Positions 9,985 to 21,540 of a DNA stretch of 64,000 bases are shown here, in pieces. Source of the stretch: Galeruca laticollis (taxonomy: Eukaryota > Arthropoda > Insecta > Coleoptera > Chrysomelidae); contig OY998184.1 in the NCBI GenBank assembly GCA_963921935.1, positions 30,533,567-30,597,566 on the forward strand. Reading direction: 5' to 3'. A program made the position numbers and the translations under genes. The notes below the pieces were generated by a model. That model ran no database searches and was not told the DNA's origin. It saw only the letters and a program-made list of their open reading frames with translations. Numbering within the stretch: position 1 is the stretch's first letter; every line of letters begins with the position of its first letter.

Positions 9985-11699
9985 ATTAATGTTGAACATT
10001 TACTAATAGAGTGTCTGTTATATTCAATCGAATGACTGAATCACAATATAGGATAAGTGCTTAGCGATAAATCGGACTATAATAATGTGTTACAATATTT
10101 AAAATCTATTAACATGTTATGTAAAATCTAAAATCTATAACTGATTGTTTCGAATTACTGTAAGCTAATAACCCTGCGTGGTTGAAGCGTAAATAAATAA
10201 GAAAAAATTATTTTTAAGAAAATATCAGTTTAGGTATATTACATGATCATGTAACTACAATATAAACCATAATTTACTGAGCTTTTATATATTTTTGCAC
10301 AAAAAAAACAATCACATTTTCACCTGCACGATGTAAACATCTACGAAAACAATGCTAACTATACAGAACTATATAGATACTGGGTATTTTTACGAGCATG
10401 CTAGAGTGCATCAGATAAAGCGTATTTTAAACGGTTGATTTAAAAATATTCCCCTCGTCTCACAGTTACCAGATTTTGTAATAATGTGTGACATATACTT
10501 AATCTCACAATGCCCTGTCAATAAAAAAATCGTAAAATTCTCAGAATTAAGCAATCGATATATTTGATTTTATCATGAAACTTCTTCCACGTCTATCCAA
10601 TAGTGTAGACAAACTCACTCGAATAAAGTCTGGATTAAGAAAGTAATGAACTAACAAATTTGTGTGCAAGTGAAGACCACAAGAGAATGAATGAAATCTC
10701 CTGTGTATATATCTCTGCCAATTGGGAAACAGTGTCCGTATGCCAATATACTAAAAGAGCTAAAAAATTAGATAGTTTACATAAATACAGATAAGCTTCA
10801 TAAGTTGCCTTGTTTGTTTTGCTACTGAAAATTCAGCGAAAAATAGCAGGGTTTTGTCAATAAAGAGAAGACCGTAATGAAATTATGGGTGTTTCATGGA
10901 GATTAGGCTTTCAGCTCTAATACTAGTTTTGGTATCTTGAGACTATTTTGTTTTCTTTTACATCTCATTATTTTTTTTGTTCCTCAGAAATAGTCAAGTC
11001 GTGCTCGACCTAGGAGAATCAACATAAATTTAACATGTTTGTATCAGAAACTTGTTTAAAGATTAACTGAGATGAAACGATATTGTGAATAAATATAAAA
11101 AGTGAAGTCTGGAACCAAACAGTTCAAAATAAATAGTTTGCACGTAGTATCAAGTTCGAATGATAAAATTTATGTCTGGAATGTCTTTGTTCCATTTGCC
11201 AGAATTTTTGATTGGAAGATAATACACAATTGATGATAGTCTCAGTATCTGCTTGTGCCTGAGCGTATTACTTTCTAATTGAAAGCTTAATAGACTCGTC
11301 CATTGGAAACGTAGTTTTATTTGTAAGGTATAGCAATCAAAGCAAATTGACAATACCTTAACCAATATAAAGCTTGGCAAACGACGGAAGACCCCTGAAA
11401 TATGCAGATGATAAACAGAGAACTCAGCTGTGTGAAGAATAAAAATAACTCGCTATTTTGGGAAAGTACATTCGGTGAAACAAGTTAGGAACTATTGCTT
11501 AGGTAATCAGACAGATTTCGTCGCTATTCTAAATTTTAAAATATGTTTATGATTTTTACTTTTCCGCCCAACCTTTCTATATGCGAGAAAAGTATTGGTT
11601 TACCCCAAACAATGTTGGAATTTTGTTTAAGTTATTTTTACGTTTTCCATCAACAACAACACGAAAAAACGGTTTTTATAAAAAAAATCCTGTGTGTAT
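9985..11699. other. Gene-free AT-rich stretch
   Basis: No frame with a recognisable domain and no tandem structure seen. Short frames here (for example 11150-11380 minus) have no family signature. Confidence 0.5.
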
Positions 11700-11725
11700 G
11701 TCGTCGTCGTCGTCGTTGTCGTCGG
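11700..11725. repeat. (TCG)n simple repeat
   Basis: GTCGTCGTCGTCGTTGTCGT-type run just before the satellite array. Confidence 0.9.
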
Positions 11726-11745
11726 CCACTTTTCCGTACATGTCT

Positions 11746-12515
11746 TGTTAGCACGATACAGCCTCCGGAGTGCAATAAGTCAGCAATTTTATGATTGAAT
11801 ATTGTTAAGGACATATCACAGATGATCCCTATTGATTTTCAGTTCACCAGAGCCAGTACCACGAGTGCTATGGTACTTGAAGTACGACATTTTGTATTTT
11901 TTTGATTAATTTCAGTTTGTTAGCACGATATAGCCTCCGGAGTTCAACAAGTCACCAATTTTATGATTGAATATTATTCAGGGCATCTCACTGATAAACC
12001 CTATTGATTTTAATTTCACCGGAGCCAATACAACAGGTGCTACAGTACTTTAAGTACGATATTTTTGTCATTTTTGGAGAAGTTTCAGTTTGTTAGCACG
12101 ATAAAGCCTCCGGAGTACAGACAAGTGACCAATTTTATGATTGGATATTATTCAGAGCATTTCAAAGATGAACCCTATTGATATTCAACTCAGTAAAGCC
12201 AGTACAACGGGTGCTATGGTACTTGAAGTACCAAATTTTCGTCATTTTTGGAGAATTCTCAGTTTGTTACCACGATACAGCCTCCAGAGAGTATACGATT
12301 GATCAATTTTATGATGGAATATTGTTCAAGGTGTCTCACAGATGTACTCTATTGATTTTCAGTTGACTAGAGCGAGTACAGGGGGTCCTATAAATCCAGA
12401 TATACTGAATCTTTGGTTATTTTAGGAGAAATTTCGGTTTGTTAGCACGATACATCCCTCAAAGTGTATACAAGTAACAATTTTATGATAGAATATTGTT
12501 CAGGGCCACACATGC
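11746..12515 (+). repeat. Satellite array, about 173-bp unit, about 4.4 copies
   Basis: Units start at 11746, 11918, 12091, 12265 and 12440 with TGTTAGCACGATA, giving periods of 172, 173, 174 and 175 bp. Each full unit also repeats CAGCCTCCGGAG, CAATTTTATGATTGAATATT, CTATTGATTTTCAGTT and a GGTACTTGAAGTAC-like palindrome. The last unit is cut after about 75 bp, and the final two units are the most diverged. The length is close to one nucleosome repeat, as for many insect satellites. No coding function is visible. Confidence 0.9.
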
Positions 12516-12955
12516 GGAAAAGTTAGTTTTAATCCTTAAAACCGTTTATTTTGTTGTTGAAATAACGGTAAGGTTTTGTTCTGTACTATAAAATTGACAA
12601 AAATGTATCATTAGGGCACAGAACTAAAACTAAAACAATCGTAAAAATGATTTCAATATTCCCTTTTCATCTGACATTTGTATTCTCTTTTGAGAATTTT
12701 GTAAAAAGTAGAGTTATTATCATTTATATTAAAGAAATTAGTGGTTTTTCTAAACAAAAAAAAAGTAGTTCCTACCAATTAAAAAAAAGTAAATTGATGA
12801 AAAATATCGAAATCAAAATAAGTTATTCCTTTTCAAATTATATTATTTAATGTGGAGTAAATGACGAAAACCTTCAGAGGAAATGGAGAGTGGGGGAATC
12901 GAAAAAATTAAAAAAAATCGAGGAATACTTTAAGACAAAAATGGGTAATTGAATG
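12516..12955. other. AT-rich spacer
   Basis: Poly(A) and poly(T) runs only. The last five bases (12951-12955, GAATG) are the left target-site duplication of the following retrotransposon. Confidence 0.6.
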
Positions 12956-13192
12956 TATTCTATCAGGTACTTTGGCTGATGGCAACCCTGTAACGTCTGA
13001 CGGATGGCGGACCTGAGTTAAGTGAGCTGGGGATCGAGAGAATGACAGATAACGTAACTAGAGACTGACGGTTAAAGGTGAATATTAAGAACCGACTCTA
13101 TACTAGAGTAAGCAAGGGTTTTGAGATAAATGAGGTATCTGAATAATAGACAATCCCAAATGTGTATTATTATCGAACTCGCAAACATAACA
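12956..13192 (+). repeat. 5' LTR of the gypsy element
   Basis: Begins TATTCTATCAGG (TGTTCTGTCAGG in the 3' copy) and ends GCAAACATAACA. The initial TG has mutated to TA. Confidence 0.95.
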
Positions 13193-13301
13193 TGGTGGCA
13201 GCGCGGGTGTTTTAATGTGAGTAAACTTGTTGAGATCATACAAGAACGTGATACAGCGCGTGTTAAAATCAAGAAGCCAAATCATTTCAATATCTATTAT
13301 T

Positions 13302-14145
13302 ATGTCCACATCAGGGTCTGAAGGTTCCTCACAATTTGTAACAGCATCAACTGGAGAGCGCGGGCAAGTGCGTAATAACTTTAATATAATATCTCCTGTG
13401 AATGTCAGTCCACCTGATAAGCCTAATTTTTCTTTGCCAGCTGCATGGCCAGCATGGCGTGAAAGATATATGTCGGTGTCCGGACAATTAGACAAGTCCG
13501 AAAAATAAAAAATAGATAGTCTTACATATATCATGGGCGAAGAAGCCGAGGAAGTTATGGTCCAATTTCAAACTGTTCCCGTTACATATGTCGAAGCCTT
13601 GTATAGTTTTGAAAGCTACTTTATTCCTAGAAGCAATGTTATTTTGGAAAGATTTAAATTTAATTCTAGGTTTCAGAAACCTGGAGAATCTATAGACTCT
13701 TTTATCACAAATTTGCATTCCTTGGCAGAGTATTGTGATTATGGCAATCTAAAAGAAGATCTTATCAGAGACATAATAGTAGTAGGCATGCTTGATTCCA
13801 AAACCTCGAAAAGACTTCAATAAAAAGATAAACTGACTTTGCAAGAGTGTGTTCTGCATGCAAAACAAGCTGAATTGCAAGCTAATCAAAACAAGGAGCT
13901 GCAAGGCAGTCAACTCTACATTGGAAAAGTGCAGGTTCTAAACGACAAGGCTGCTGCTTCATCAAATCCACAATCAAACTCTTCTATCAAGTTGGATGAA
14001 AAAGACAAATCTTCTTAATCTTCAAAATGTATATTTTGTGGTTTACAACCAAATCACGTTCAAGAAAAGTGCCCAGCTAACAAGTCTACCTGTAGAAAAT
14101 GCCAGAAGAAAGGTCATTGGGCAGTAGTGTGCAGAAAAAATAAGG
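13302..14145 (+). pseudogene. Gypsy element gag with two zinc knuckles
   Basis: The frame starts MSTSGSEGSSQF at 13302 and has in-frame stops at 13506-13508 and 13821-13823 and a further stop near 14017. The capsid region (13533-13823) holds RFKFNSRFQKPGESIDSFIT and LHSLAEYCDYG, typical of insect gypsy capsids. The end holds two CCHC knuckles, CIFCGLQPNHVQEKC and CRKCQKKGHWAVVC (about 14029-14132), which would bind the element RNA. The gag end and pol start appear to be one frame. Confidence 0.85.
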
Positions 14146-14693
14146 TGAGATCTATCCATTTAAATAATTTTGTAGAGTTGGAGGCCAAATATAACAGTGC
14201 AGATACAGGTCTAAAGATAGATCTTCTGGAAACTGTAGATGACACCTTTATGGGATCTATTACTATACATAATGATTTGGAGGTTAATCATATAGATTCC
14301 AGTAAGTGGGTAGCTCCAATTTTTGTATCAAAACTTAACAAAAATTTCAATTTTTTAGTAGACACAGGTGCAGACATTTCATGTACACCTAAGCATATAG
14401 TTAGTCCCACTGTATGTAAACAAATTAAAGTTACTAATAAAATGGTCACTGGGCCATCTAGGATTAAATTAATTGTGTTGGGGACTATTTCTGTTGTCTT
14501 AAAGTTTGCAAATCAAATTTTTAGTACATATCTTTATGTAATTGATACGCTTACTAAACCTATTTTAGGAAGAACCGCAATACAAAAATTAAATATTTTG
14601 AATTTATTTTGTAATCAGATAGCTCCGGTAAAATTAAATGATTCTTTAAAAAATGAGATTATTAAAAAGTACCCTGAAATTTTAATTGTGTAG
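14127..14693 (+). pseudogene. Gypsy element protease region
   Basis: A 188-codon open stretch. FLVDTGADISC at about 14350-14382 is the aspartic protease active site (DTGA); YVIDTLTKPILGRTAI follows at about 14535-14580 and fits the flap-to-C-terminal strand of retropepsins. It is open from the second zinc knuckle to a stop at 14693. The active-site aspartate is intact. Confidence 0.8.
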
Positions 14694-15507
14694 GTAATTT
14701 TAAAAATGAAATGCAAATTGAGTTAGTTGAGGGTACTCCAACTTTCATTCAATCAGTTCCACGAGTCGTTCCAATTCCCCTTTCAAAGCCATTGAAGGAG
14801 GAATTAGAACGTTCAAAAAACTCTTAAGATAATTGAACCTGTTGAAGTCCTTACTGATTGGGTGAGTCCAATCGTTGTAGTTCAAAAAAATTGAAAAATT
14901 CGCCTCTGTGTCAACTTTACACATTTAAATAAGGCAGTTTGACGGTCACACTATCCAATAGGTGAAGTAGAAACTATTTTATCACAAATTCAGGGCTCAA
15001 ATTATTTTTCTAAATTAGAGACTAATTCAGGATTCTATCAAATTAAACTAAGCCAAGACTCCCAACTGTTAACCACTTTTATTAATCCATTTGGGATATT
15101 CTATTTTAAAAGCTCCGGAATATTTTTTCATGTTACTCAATAAAATATTATCTGGTTTAGAAGGCGTGATAAGCCACATTGATGACATATAAGTCCATGC
15201 TCTTACTATTGAAGAACATAATAAAATTCTGTTTGAGGTGCTAAGGCGTATTGAACAAGTAGGCATTACATTAAACAAAGAAAAATGCGTCTTTGCTACT
15301 CAATCTCTCACGTTTTTAGGTCACACTATTTCTAATACTGGAATTTCTGTTGATCCAGATAGAATAAAAGCAATAGTTCAATTTCCGAAGCCTAAAAACA
15401 AAAAAGAAATTTTGCAATATCTGGGTATGTTAAATTTTTCAAGTCGCTTTATACCCAACCGTTCTCACCTACTTGAGCCCTTAACTTTCCTGTTAAAAGA
15501 AATGTAG
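14694..15507 (+). pseudogene. Gypsy element reverse transcriptase
   Basis: Degenerate first half: TFIQSVPRVVPIPLSKPLKE, then KLETNSGFYQIKL (motif A) at about 15010-15050, where the catalytic Asp of KLDxNSGF is Glu. Motif C is SHIDDI at about 15173-15192, followed by a stop. The better-kept thumb (15238-15507) reads LRRIEQVGITLNKEKCVFAT and LTFLGHTISNTGISVDPDRI, then KPKNKKEILQYLGMLNF. Multiple stops and shifts between 14820 and 15200. Inactive. Confidence 0.85.
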
Positions 15508-15884
15508 ATTTAAGTTGGGGAATCTCTCAAAGGGAAGCTTTTGAAAATTCAAAATCAATACTATTAAAGTGTTCTACTTTAGCATACTTTGATCCCACGA
15601 AACAAATTTCTATTTAGGCAGTTAGTTCATCCTATGGACTAGGGGCCTGTCTACTTCAGACTTCAAAGGACGGAAACACTGAAGTAGTGGCATATGCTTC
15701 TCGTTTACTTTCAAATACAGAAAAGAGGTGTGCTCAAATAGAGCGTGAAGCCTTGGCTTTAACCTGGTCAGCTGAAAATTTTTCTGCATACATTTCTGGA
15801 ATCCCCATTTTAATGCAAACTGATCATAAGCCTCTAATTCAGGTTTTACAGACAAAACCTATTGATGAATTAACCCCAAGATAG
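15508..15884 (+). pseudogene. Gypsy element RNase H
   Basis: AVSSSYGLGACLLQTSKDGN replaces the usual DAS start; then VVAYASRLLSNTEKRCAQIE, REALALTWSAENFSAYI and QTDHKPLIQVLQ. These are the Ty3/gypsy RNase H blocks, and the TDHKPL block carries a conserved catalytic Asp. A stop precedes the first residue (15617) and another closes the frame at 15884. Confidence 0.85.
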
Positions 15885-16091
15885 CCGATGCTTCATCGCG
15901 GAATTTTTCATCGGATACTGAGTTATCAATTCAAGATGAATTGCAATGGGAAACAGAGGCTCATGTTAGACTTATAGTCTAGTCGGTTGAGATAAAATCT
16001 TATTTTCTAGACGAAATTAAAGCAGGAAAAAGACCCTATTACAGTTCAAATTAAAAAATATACTGAGACAGGGTGGCCAAATAAAAGTAAT

Positions 16092-16760
16092 TTGGGTAAT
16101 GATTTATCACCTAATTATCAGTATAGACTTGATTTTTCATTTTCTGAAGGCTTCTTATTGCGAAATTCTCGTATTTTTATCCCGGCTTCACTTCAATTAA
16201 AATGTTTGAAATTTATTAAAGATGGGCAATTAGGAATTGTAAAGTGTAGACAAAGAGCAAAAATGTCCGTGTGGTGGTTAGAAATTGTCCTCAATGTGTG
16301 GAAAATAGAATTAATTTTGAAGAACTCATGATTGGAGAAAGTTTTCCTGACCGTGCTTGGCAGAAAATTGCGTTAGATTTGTTTAAGAGTAATAATATTT
16401 GGAACTTTATTGTTACTACTACTCCAGTTTTTTTGAAATATTTAAGCTTACAAAATGACCGAATTAGTTATCATAAACAAATTAAAACAGTTATTTTCTA
16501 GATATGGAATTCCCAAAATTGTTAGATCAGACAATAGTCCGCAATTTCAGACTGAATTTAAAAAGTTTTCCTGTGAATATCATTTCAAACACATAACGGC
16601 TAATGGCTGTGTTGAGGCAGCTGTTAAAATTGCAAAAAATCTTTAAAAAAAAATAATGACCTTTATAAAGCTCTGTTGGCTTATCGAACGACACCCTTAG
16701 AATGCGGTTTTTCCCCAAGTGAGTTGATGTTTGGGAGAAAGGTGCGCTCTTTTATGCCAT
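16092..16760 (+). pseudogene. Gypsy element integrase core
   Basis: Fragments in changing frames: a zinc-finger tail (RNCPQCVENRINFEE, 16271-16330), AWQKIALDLFKSNN (first catalytic Asp), then LKQLFSRYGIPKIVRSDNSP (second Asp, SDN) at about 16485-16545. NGCVEAAVKIAKNL (16600-16646) lies where the catalytic Glu of NGxxExxV is expected; Glu is present. LAYRTTPLECGFSPSELMFG follows at about 16675-16735 in another frame. The active-site acids survive but the frame does not. Confidence 0.85.
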
Positions 16761-16873
16761 TGTTGCCAAGGCAACTTAACAATCACGTCGACAAGCAATT
16801 TTCGATCAATAGGGAAAGTAAGGTAAAATAAAAGTCCATCAAACAATTTAATAACAGACACCGGTCCAGAAAA

Positions 16874-17344
16874 TTGTCTGACCTAGAGATAGGAGATTAT
16901 GTCTGGGTAACGGATTTAAGAGTTTACGCTAAAATACTCGAAATTTCAGACGAACCTCGTTCATACCTAATTGAATCAAACTCTGGAATTTATCGAAGAA
17001 ACAGGTGGCACCTGATACCAGCACCTTATTATACCCAGCAACAGTTTACCCCGGCATATACTTCACCCGATAACTACCAACCTCTAAATTCTAATAATAA
17101 TAGTTCAAATTTAACAGAAACATATAAAGAGTGTAAACGGAATGATATTTCTAGTACGCCTGAAGGTGAATCTCTTGATGTTTCTGGATCTAGTTTCACT
17201 TCCCCTAATAAGATTGTTTCCCCTAAAATGAATGATTACTTGAATTACCCTGTTTCCCCTAAACCGTCTATAGAAAACTCAAATGTTAGACCTAGACGTG
17301 AAATTGAAAAACCTAGGTATTTAGATGATTATGAATGTTTGTAA
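16874..17344 (+). pseudogene. Gypsy element integrase C-terminal tail
   Basis: 156-codon open frame: MSDLEIGDYVWVTDLRVYAK, then SYLIESNSGIYRRNRWHLIP (GPY/F-like strand region), then a low-complexity Ser/Asn/Pro tail ending RPRREIEKPRYLDDYECL. The RPRR-IxxPxRY tail is common at the end of Ty3/gypsy pol in insects. It stops 27 bases before the 3' LTR. Confidence 0.85.
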
Positions 17345-17370
17345 ACATAATTAGGTCTAAGAAAGGGAGA

Positions 17371-17607
17371 TGTTCTGTCAGGTACTTTGGCTGATGGCAA
17401 CCCTGTAACGTCTGACGGATGGCGGACCTGAGTTAAATGAACTGGGGATCGGGAGAATGGCAGATAACGTAACTAGAGACTGACGGTTAAAGGTGAATAA
17501 TAAGAACCGACTGTAAACTAGAGTGAGCGAGGGTTTTGAGATAAATAAAGTATCTGAATAATAGACAATCCCAAAAGTGTATTATTATCGAACCCGCAAA
17601 CATAGCA
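17371..17607 (+). repeat. 3' LTR of the gypsy element
   Basis: Begins TGTTCTGTCAGG, directly after the purine tract, and ends CATAGCA. It is followed by GAATG. Confidence 0.95.
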
Positions 17608-17612
17608 GAATG

Positions 17613-18360
17613 GAATTAAAAATAAAATTTAACTAAATTGTTTACAATAATTATTAGTTGCTTGGTCATTTAAAATATAAAAAAGTTTGTAACAGAGCCC
17701 ACAGGTAATAAACCAAACTTTACAAATTAAAGGAAATCTCATTTTAGTTAAATAGTTAAATTTGTATAGGTTCTTCCTTCACATGTAGATGGTTGATTTC
17801 CGTCGGAAAATTCTTCATTACCCGATAAAGAAGAATATTTATCAATTTCGCTGCTATCGATGTCTGAATTTGTATCAGAACCGCTATTTGGATTTATAAT
17901 CAACTTTTCAAAAATACTTAAAATAACTGGTTCGGTTCCCATACATTTTTGTACCCACAAATTTGACACACAAACATCTCATCTGACGGATGCATGTCAG
18001 ATATCTGTCGTCTACGTAAAGATTTGTGCTAAAATATTATTATCACTATTGAGATGTACATTTATTCATTCGATATAAACTCTAGTAAATGTATGAATAT
18101 ATAGTATATTGATATTGAGGATTTGAAATTACATGTATAAAATAAAGAAATGTCGTTGTTGATTGAAGAAAGATATCGTTATTGATTCAATAATTTTTGT
18201 AGTTTCTATGATACAGCGGACCATTTGCTATTGTGTCCATTTTTTGCCGTAGTTCTAGCGTCGATCAGCTCTCAAAAACGCATTTGACACTCAAACATCT
18301 CGTCTGACGGATACTTGTTAGTTATCTGTCATCTACGTTATTTGCCATTTAAAAACGGTC
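17613..18360. other. Spacer with a dispersed direct repeat and an unassigned acidic frame
   Basis: A 58-bp segment at 17960-18017 (ATTTGACACACAAACATCTC ...) recurs at 18281-18338 with nine or so changes, spacing 321 bp. A minus-strand frame at 17748-17969 encodes a Ser/Asp/Glu-rich 73-residue stretch that I cannot assign; acidic N-termini occur in piggyBac proteins, but that is not enough. The repeat could mark LTR edges of the BEL element that follows. Confidence 0.5.
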
Positions 18361-18366
18361 TCGGGA

Positions 18367-19494
18367 TTGATAAAAACGAACGCAACTAATATGTCAGTTT
18401 TAATGATGTTAGGTAAAAAGACCGGGAAGTCAAAAATGTTTTTTATAATGTGTGAGGTCGCCACAAACACAATAGATCTTTTGATCGGAGCCGATACCTA
18501 TTGGTCTCCTCTGGCAATATACAGCTTGGCCTCAACAAACCCATATTGCAAGACAGCAAGCTAGGTTGGATAGTAACTGGCGCTTTAGGTTGCCCGCGTG
18601 AAGTTTTCACGTCTTGTAATTTTTCTAAATCCATTGACATTCAATCCCAACTCCAAAAATGTTGGGAATTAGAAGAAATACCTGGTAAGTGTATTTTGTC
18701 GTGTGAAGAGCAACTAGCTGAAGAACATTTTTGTGACACTTTCAAGCAAAGTTCTCAAGGAAAATTCATTGTTTCAATTCCATTGAAGGAACACATTTCT
18801 AAGCTAGGTAATTCTCAAGAAAGAGCAAAATACCAATTTTTATATCTTGAAAAAAATATTGGCAAAAAATCATACATTAAAAACACAGTATTGTGACTTC
18901 ATGAAATGATATAAAGCTCTATCACACATGTCGTATTTCAACGCCTTATCACAGAACCAAATTACCTATTTCTCTCATCATGGCGTCTTACGAGAAGACA
19001 GTGTGACCACCAAAATGCGCGTGGTTTTCAACTGCCCAGCAGAATCCTCTTCTGGAAAATCTTACAACTCAATTCAGTTGGTAGGACCTACCATTCAAGA
19101 GGATCTTTATTCAAGTTTGATTCAATTCAGGCAACATAATTTTGTTCTGCCAGCTAACATTAGCAAAATGTACCGTCAAATTGAAATAACTGACGAAAGT
19201 AAATCTCTTCAGCTTATATATTGTCACGAAAACCCTGAAGATCAACTTCAGATTTACTCTCTAAACATAGTAACATATGGCACAGCTAGTGCTCCTCTTT
19301 TGGCAACTCGGTGTTTATTACAATTAGTCATTGATCACGAAAATTCTTACCCGGAGGCGTCCCAAATAATAAAGAAAATTATATACGTGGATAACTTACT
19401 TTGTGGATCTGACTCAATTAACAAGTTGACAATATTGTGTCAACAAGTATCTTCCATTTTGCAATCAGCTTCTTCTCAAAAAATCGAAATCTAA
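18367..19494 (+). pseudogene. BEL/Pao 1 protease end and reverse transcriptase
   Basis: NTIDLLIGADTYWSPLA (protease C-terminal part), then LGLNKPILQDSKLGWIVTGA, then the RT N-terminus (LLEKCWELEEIP-like, 18655-18690). The second frame (18928-19494) has KMRVVFNCPAESSSGKSYNS, FVLPANISKMYRQIEI (motif A, usual Asp now Asn), YGTASAPLLATRCL (motif B) and IIYVDNLLCGSD (motif C, YVDN). The A-motif change alone should abolish polymerisation. A stop and frame change lie between 18896 and 18928. Confidence 0.85.
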
Positions 19495-20330
19495 TAGTCC
19501 TAAGCTTCTAGAAAACCTAAAAAGTGAAAATACCTCAGAATCTTATTTTTTCACCTCCTCAATCAGGACGAACTAGGTTTGCTTTGGTTCTGTGAAGAAG
19601 ATGTTTTTGTTTTCCAAATCAGTCAGCTACCCAAAATAAACCATATCTCTGAAAGGACATTCTTATCAGACATTGCAAAAATATTTGACCCGCTGGGTTT
19701 GATTAGTCCAATCATCGTTTTAGCAAAAATCATGCTTCAAGATTTGTGGAATGGAAATTGGTTCTGGCTTGGAATCAAAAGGTTCTGCAAGAAATTTCAG
19801 ACTGATGGACTCGATTCCGAGCAGAAATTCTTTGCCTAAACGAACTTGAAATTCAAACACACATATTATGTTCAAATCATGTAAATATAAAACTATACGG
19901 CTTTGCAGACAGTTCTCAGAAGGCTTACGGTGCAGCACTATATTTGCGTGTGCAAAATACTAGTGACGAAATTGTAGTTAATATCATTTCTTCAGAAACT
20001 AAAATAGCTCCAATTAAGAAGGTAACGATCCCGAGATTAGAGCTGTGTGCTTGTTCATCGCTTGCTAAACTCTTCAAAAAAGTTGAGAGAATTGTTTAAC
20101 TATTAAAATTGACGAATATAATTTATTGTCAGATTCAACAGTAGCGTTAGGATGGCTATGTGCATTTCCTTATCTTTCGCAAACATTAGTCGGAAATAGA
20201 GTGTCACAAATCCAGTATTTAACATAAATCGATAGATGGCGCTATGTTCCTACAAATTTCAACCCAGCCGACATTCTTTCAAGGGGAATGTCTTCAAAGG
20301 AGCTTCTCAATTCTAGTCTTTAGTTTCATG
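19495..20330 (+). pseudogene. BEL/Pao 1 connection and RNase H region
   Basis: ERTFLSDIAKIFDPLGLISP (19640-19700) and IMLQDLWNGNWFW are the BEL thumb/connection. A frame at about 19890-20090 has LYGFADSSQKAYGAALYL and APIKKVTIPRLELCA, the BEL RNase H start. Downstream, RWRYVPTNFNPADILSRGMS-like sequence at about 20230-20300 is broken by stops. Several frameshifts. Confidence 0.8.
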
Positions 20331-21540
20331 GCCCTTTATGGTTGAAAAATGAGAGCAACGATAGGCCAGAAGACGTCTCAAAGGTTGTAGCCTTTGGTGA
20401 TCTTCCAGAAACCCAAATCGAATCAAAAACTTCCGTCCACACTAATAAGGTTTGCTTCTTTGAATCGCATAAAACGCGTTTTTGCATAGATGCTACGATT
20501 CGCTTAAAACAGAAATTTTTTCCCCAAGAGTATACTGATCTTCATAATAATAAACTAGTTTCTAAGCAAAGTAAAATCCTAAGCCTTAACCCATATATAA
20601 AGGAAAAAAGGATTAGAGTTAGAGGTCGACTAAGATATTCTCCACATAATTTCAGTAAGAAACATCCTCTCATTCCTTCCCCCAAAGATCTCCATACACT
20701 TCTTATTTTCAGAGAAAAACATATTTTTCAATTGCATTGTGGCTCTCAAATGCTCCTAGCATCGAATAGAGATGAGTATTGACCACTTTCCGTCAAAAAC
20801 TTAGCAAAACGCAGAGTCAGAGAGTGTGTTCTTGGCTTCAAATTCAACCCAAAAGCTCAAATACCTTTAATGGAAGATTTACCTTGATCCAGAGTCTCTC
20901 AAAGGTTGCCATTCTCTGGTACGGGTGTTGTTTACGCTGGCCCATTTCTTTACAAAGATCGAAAAGGGAGGGGATATAAGACGCACAAATGTTATTTAGC
21001 ATTACTTATTTGTATGACAACTAAAAGTTTACATTTGGGATAAATTACGGAGCTTACCACTTATGTCTTCTTGGAAACCTTCCAAAGGTTCATTTTCCTT
21101 AGGGGTAAACCAAATTGCGTATACTCTGACAACAGCACTGATTTTACGGGGGCAAATAACAAACTTAAAGAACTAGGAACATTTTTATTGGCCAATCACG
21201 TTGAAATTGAAGGAAAAATAGCCATAAATCATGACATTAAATGGACATTTATACCTGCTTACTCCCGTCAACAGGGTGGAATATGGGAGGCTGGTGTGAA
21301 ATCTAGCAAATATCATCTTCTTATATCTTATAGCTAGCACCTTGCTTCCATATGAGAGTTTGTCCATAGTCATTACTCATATTAAAGGAATCTTAAATTC
21401 AGGGCCATTGACACCTCTTTCGACAGACCCAAACAATTTAGTATTAACGCCAACGAAACGCTGTATTAAAGTTATCTTTCCAATGCCTCTTTACTTCCCT
21501 GATAGTCCATTTCTTTGCAATATTTTTTATGTGTTAACTT
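20331..21540 (+). pseudogene. BEL/Pao 1 integrase
   Basis: 20342-20782 ends with RIRVRGRLRYSPHNFSKKHP and an HIFQLHCGSQMLLAS stretch, the zinc-binding H-x-H part of BEL integrases. After frame changes, 21071-21337 has LRGKPNCVYSDNSTDFTGAN (second catalytic Asp), then FIPAYSRQQGGIWEAGVKSS (catalytic Glu region, GGIWE). 21342-21542 continues with HIKGILNSGPLTPLSTDPN. No DUF5641 tail is found, so the 3' end is truncated at about 21540. Confidence 0.8.

Larger units (their letters stand above)
12956..17607 (+). mobile_element. Complete but degenerate Ty3/gypsy retrotransposon
   Basis: A 4652-bp element bounded by two 237-bp LTRs (12956-13192 and 17371-17607) and flanked by a perfect 5-bp duplication, GAATG (12951-12955 and 17608-17612). 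A purine tract (AAGAAAGGGAGA) sits directly before the 3' LTR, and TGGTGGCAGCGCGGG follows the 5' LTR in primer-binding-site position. The order is gag, protease, RT, RNase H, integrase, as in Ty3/gypsy. Stops occur throughout. The two LTRs differ at roughly a dozen or more positions, so the insertion is not recent. Confidence 0.95.
18361..21540 (+). mobile_element. BEL/Pao retrotransposon 1, degenerate
   Basis: Protease, RT, RNase H and integrase of BEL/Pao type lie in order on the plus strand over 3.2 kb, with no gag and no certain LTRs. Frames are broken at least eight times. The organisation resembles that of the minus-strand copy at 60189-63060, but no sequence-level identity between them is obvious. 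Confidence 0.85.

Noticed and set aside
11746..12515. CRISPR-like array
   Set aside because: Units are repeated over their whole length with no unique spacers, and the DNA is eukaryotic.
13103..13534. 143-codon minus-strand frame
   Set aside because: Antisense of the 5' LTR and gag of the gypsy element.
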